Positions 63,258 through 64,000 of a DNA stretch of 64,000 bases are shown here, in pieces. Every line of letters starts with the position of its first letter. Within the stretch, counting starts at the first letter, position 1. The notes below the pieces were generated by a model, which was given only the letters and a program-made list of their open reading frames with translations, did not search any database and was not told where the DNA came from. Source of the DNA: Pseudomonas sp. MWU16-30317. Its GTDB lineage: Bacteria > Pseudomonadota > Gammaproteobacteria > Pseudomonadales > Pseudomonadaceae. A program made the position numbers and the translations under genes. The stretch is taken from the NCBI RefSeq assembly GCF_020515695.1, contig NZ_JAIWJA010000001.1:992001-1056000 (forward strand). Reading direction: 5' to 3'.

Positions 63258-63715
63258 CACGGTCGACGCGCACCGGCCTTGGCGGCGACCTGGCGCTCCA
63301 TGCGCAGGAAACACTCATCTTCGCCGACCTGCTCGAAACCATGCCGACGATAGAGCCGTTGCGCCGGATTGCTCTTGAACACCGTCAAGCGCACCAATGG
63401 CAAACCTCGCTGCACGGCCAATGCATGCACCCATTCGAGCACCAGCCCGCCCACCCCGCGCCCGCGCGCCGACTCGACCATCTGCAATTCGCGGATGAAC
63501 AGCGCACGCTGATCGACGCTGAGGCTGATGAAACCCAGCAGCCCGGTGTCGTCCTCGATCAGGCGATTGTCCCGCCATTGCCAACATTCATCGAAGGCAT
63601 CGTCGACCCACAACAGGCCGAACTCGCCGTAATACGGCAGCATGTTGCGCCGCGCCAGCGCTCGCGCGAATGCCAGGTCGGCCAGCGATGTGGCCGGGAT
63701 CAATTGCAGGCTCAT
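63257..63715 (-). CDS. GNAT-family N-acetyltransferase
   Basis: Acetyltransferase of 152 aa. Acetyl-CoA-binding motif A: LQMVESARGRGVGGLVLEWV with RGRGVGG; N-terminal SLADLAFARALARRNMLPYY and C-terminal RLYRRHGFEQVGEDECFLRME. The substrate is unknown. Leftward and convergent with the DNA-binding gene. Confidence 0.88.
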   Translation of the reverse strand: MSLQLIPATSLADLAFARALARRNMLPYYGEFGLLWVDDAFDECWQWRDNRLIEDDTGLLGFISLSVDQRALFIRELQMVESARGRGVGGLVLEWVHALAVQRGLPLVRLTVFKSNPAQRLYRRHGFEQVGEDECFLRMERQVAAKAGARRP

Positions 63716-63873
63716 GGCACCTCTTTAGCCCATGATGGCAGTTTTATTCAAGGCAGCAGGCCGAGCCCGCTTGGCAATCATTGTTTGTCGCCGCGCGGGC
63801 CGTTGCAAGCCACTATTGCTTCTACGCCCCGCACTGCAGTAAGCTCGGCTGCAATCAACGAGATGCAGCCCCA

Positions 63874-64000
63874 ATGACGACTCCCCACGCACATTCCATG
63901 CACACCGTACGCAACGCCGCAGGCGTGGTGACGGGCGTGGCTGTGGGCGCTCAAGTCGGCTGCGCTTCTTATTATTATGGGTATTGGTTTAGCCACTTGC
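63874..64000 (+). CDS. Start of an aromatic-rich reading frame, possible leader peptide (cut by edge)
   Basis: From ATG 63874 (or 63898) the frame stays open to the end of the window. The last residues read CASYYYGYWFSHL, with four Tyr, one Trp and one Phe in a row of seven, as in attenuator leader peptides of aromatic amino-acid genes. No clear ribosome site is visible and the downstream gene is outside the window, so the nature of this frame is uncertain. Confidence 0.35.
   Translation, partial: MTTPHAHSMHTVRNAAGVVTGVAVGAQVGCASYYYGYWFSHL

Overview
This window is chromosomal DNA of a Pseudomonas, most likely from the P. putida/fluorescens side of the genus. The gacA-uvrC-pgsA-tRNA-Gly-tRNA-Cys-tRNA-Leu neighbourhood, a ptxS-kguEKT locus, an RlhA very close to the enterobacterial protein, REP-like palindromes and high-GC codon use all point that way. 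Names rest on reading motifs and remembered family sequences; no database search was run.

Left part (1-9 kb and 9.2-11.7 kb): a scavenging locus. A family-3 solute-binding protein (cut by the window edge), ATPase, permease and TonB-dependent receptor read leftward. A D-2-hydroxyacid dehydrogenase, a peroxiredoxin-like protein and an FMN-dependent monooxygenase of the NtaA/SnaA/DszA type read rightward, followed by a second, paralogous TonB receptor. The plausible job is uptake and oxidative opening of an organic (perhaps organosulfur) nutrient.

Middle part (11.8-34 kb): ordinary core and regulatory genes. These are rlhA, a glutathionylspermidine-synthase remnant, an orphan SsuA-like binding protein, a chemoreceptor, a PL7 alginate lyase, the qorB/HxlR pair, a frameshifted hypothetical gene, a DUF1345 membrane protein, and the 2-ketogluconate genes ptxS-kguE-kguK-kguT with two visible PtxS operators and no kguD. 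Then come a light/stress signalling block (hybrid kinase, response regulator, bacteriophytochrome), two small hypothetical genes, and a hybrid kinase with a ParD-like N-terminus.

Island (35,033-59,229): 24.2 kb flanked by perfect 18-bp direct repeats of the tRNA-Gly 3' end, with a decayed P4-type integrase next to the intact tRNA. It carries an apparent aromatic catabolic system. One five-gene leftward operon holds an FAD monooxygenase, a VanB-type reductase, a Rieske ferredoxin, an amidohydrolase and a GlcG/HbpS-like protein. An eleven-gene leftward operon holds DUF1302, DUF1329, YCF48 and RND envelope/transport proteins, an MFS porter, SDR, cupin, FAH hydrolase, NAD epimerase, cyclase and a secreted Cache protein. 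A LysR regulator, an alpha/beta hydrolase and a two-domain VOC dioxygenase read rightward, and two VanA-type Rieske oxygenases read leftward. Together they could import a ring compound, hydroxylate it, cleave it by extradiol opening and hydrolyse the product; the substrate cannot be read from sequence. The insertion separates tRNA-Gly from tRNA-Cys, which natively would be 43 nt apart.

Right end (59.2-64 kb): pgsA, uvrC, gacA, a divergent pair of small DNA-binding proteins, a GNAT acetyltransferase, and the start of a reading frame rich in Tyr/Trp/Phe that may be an attenuator leader peptide.
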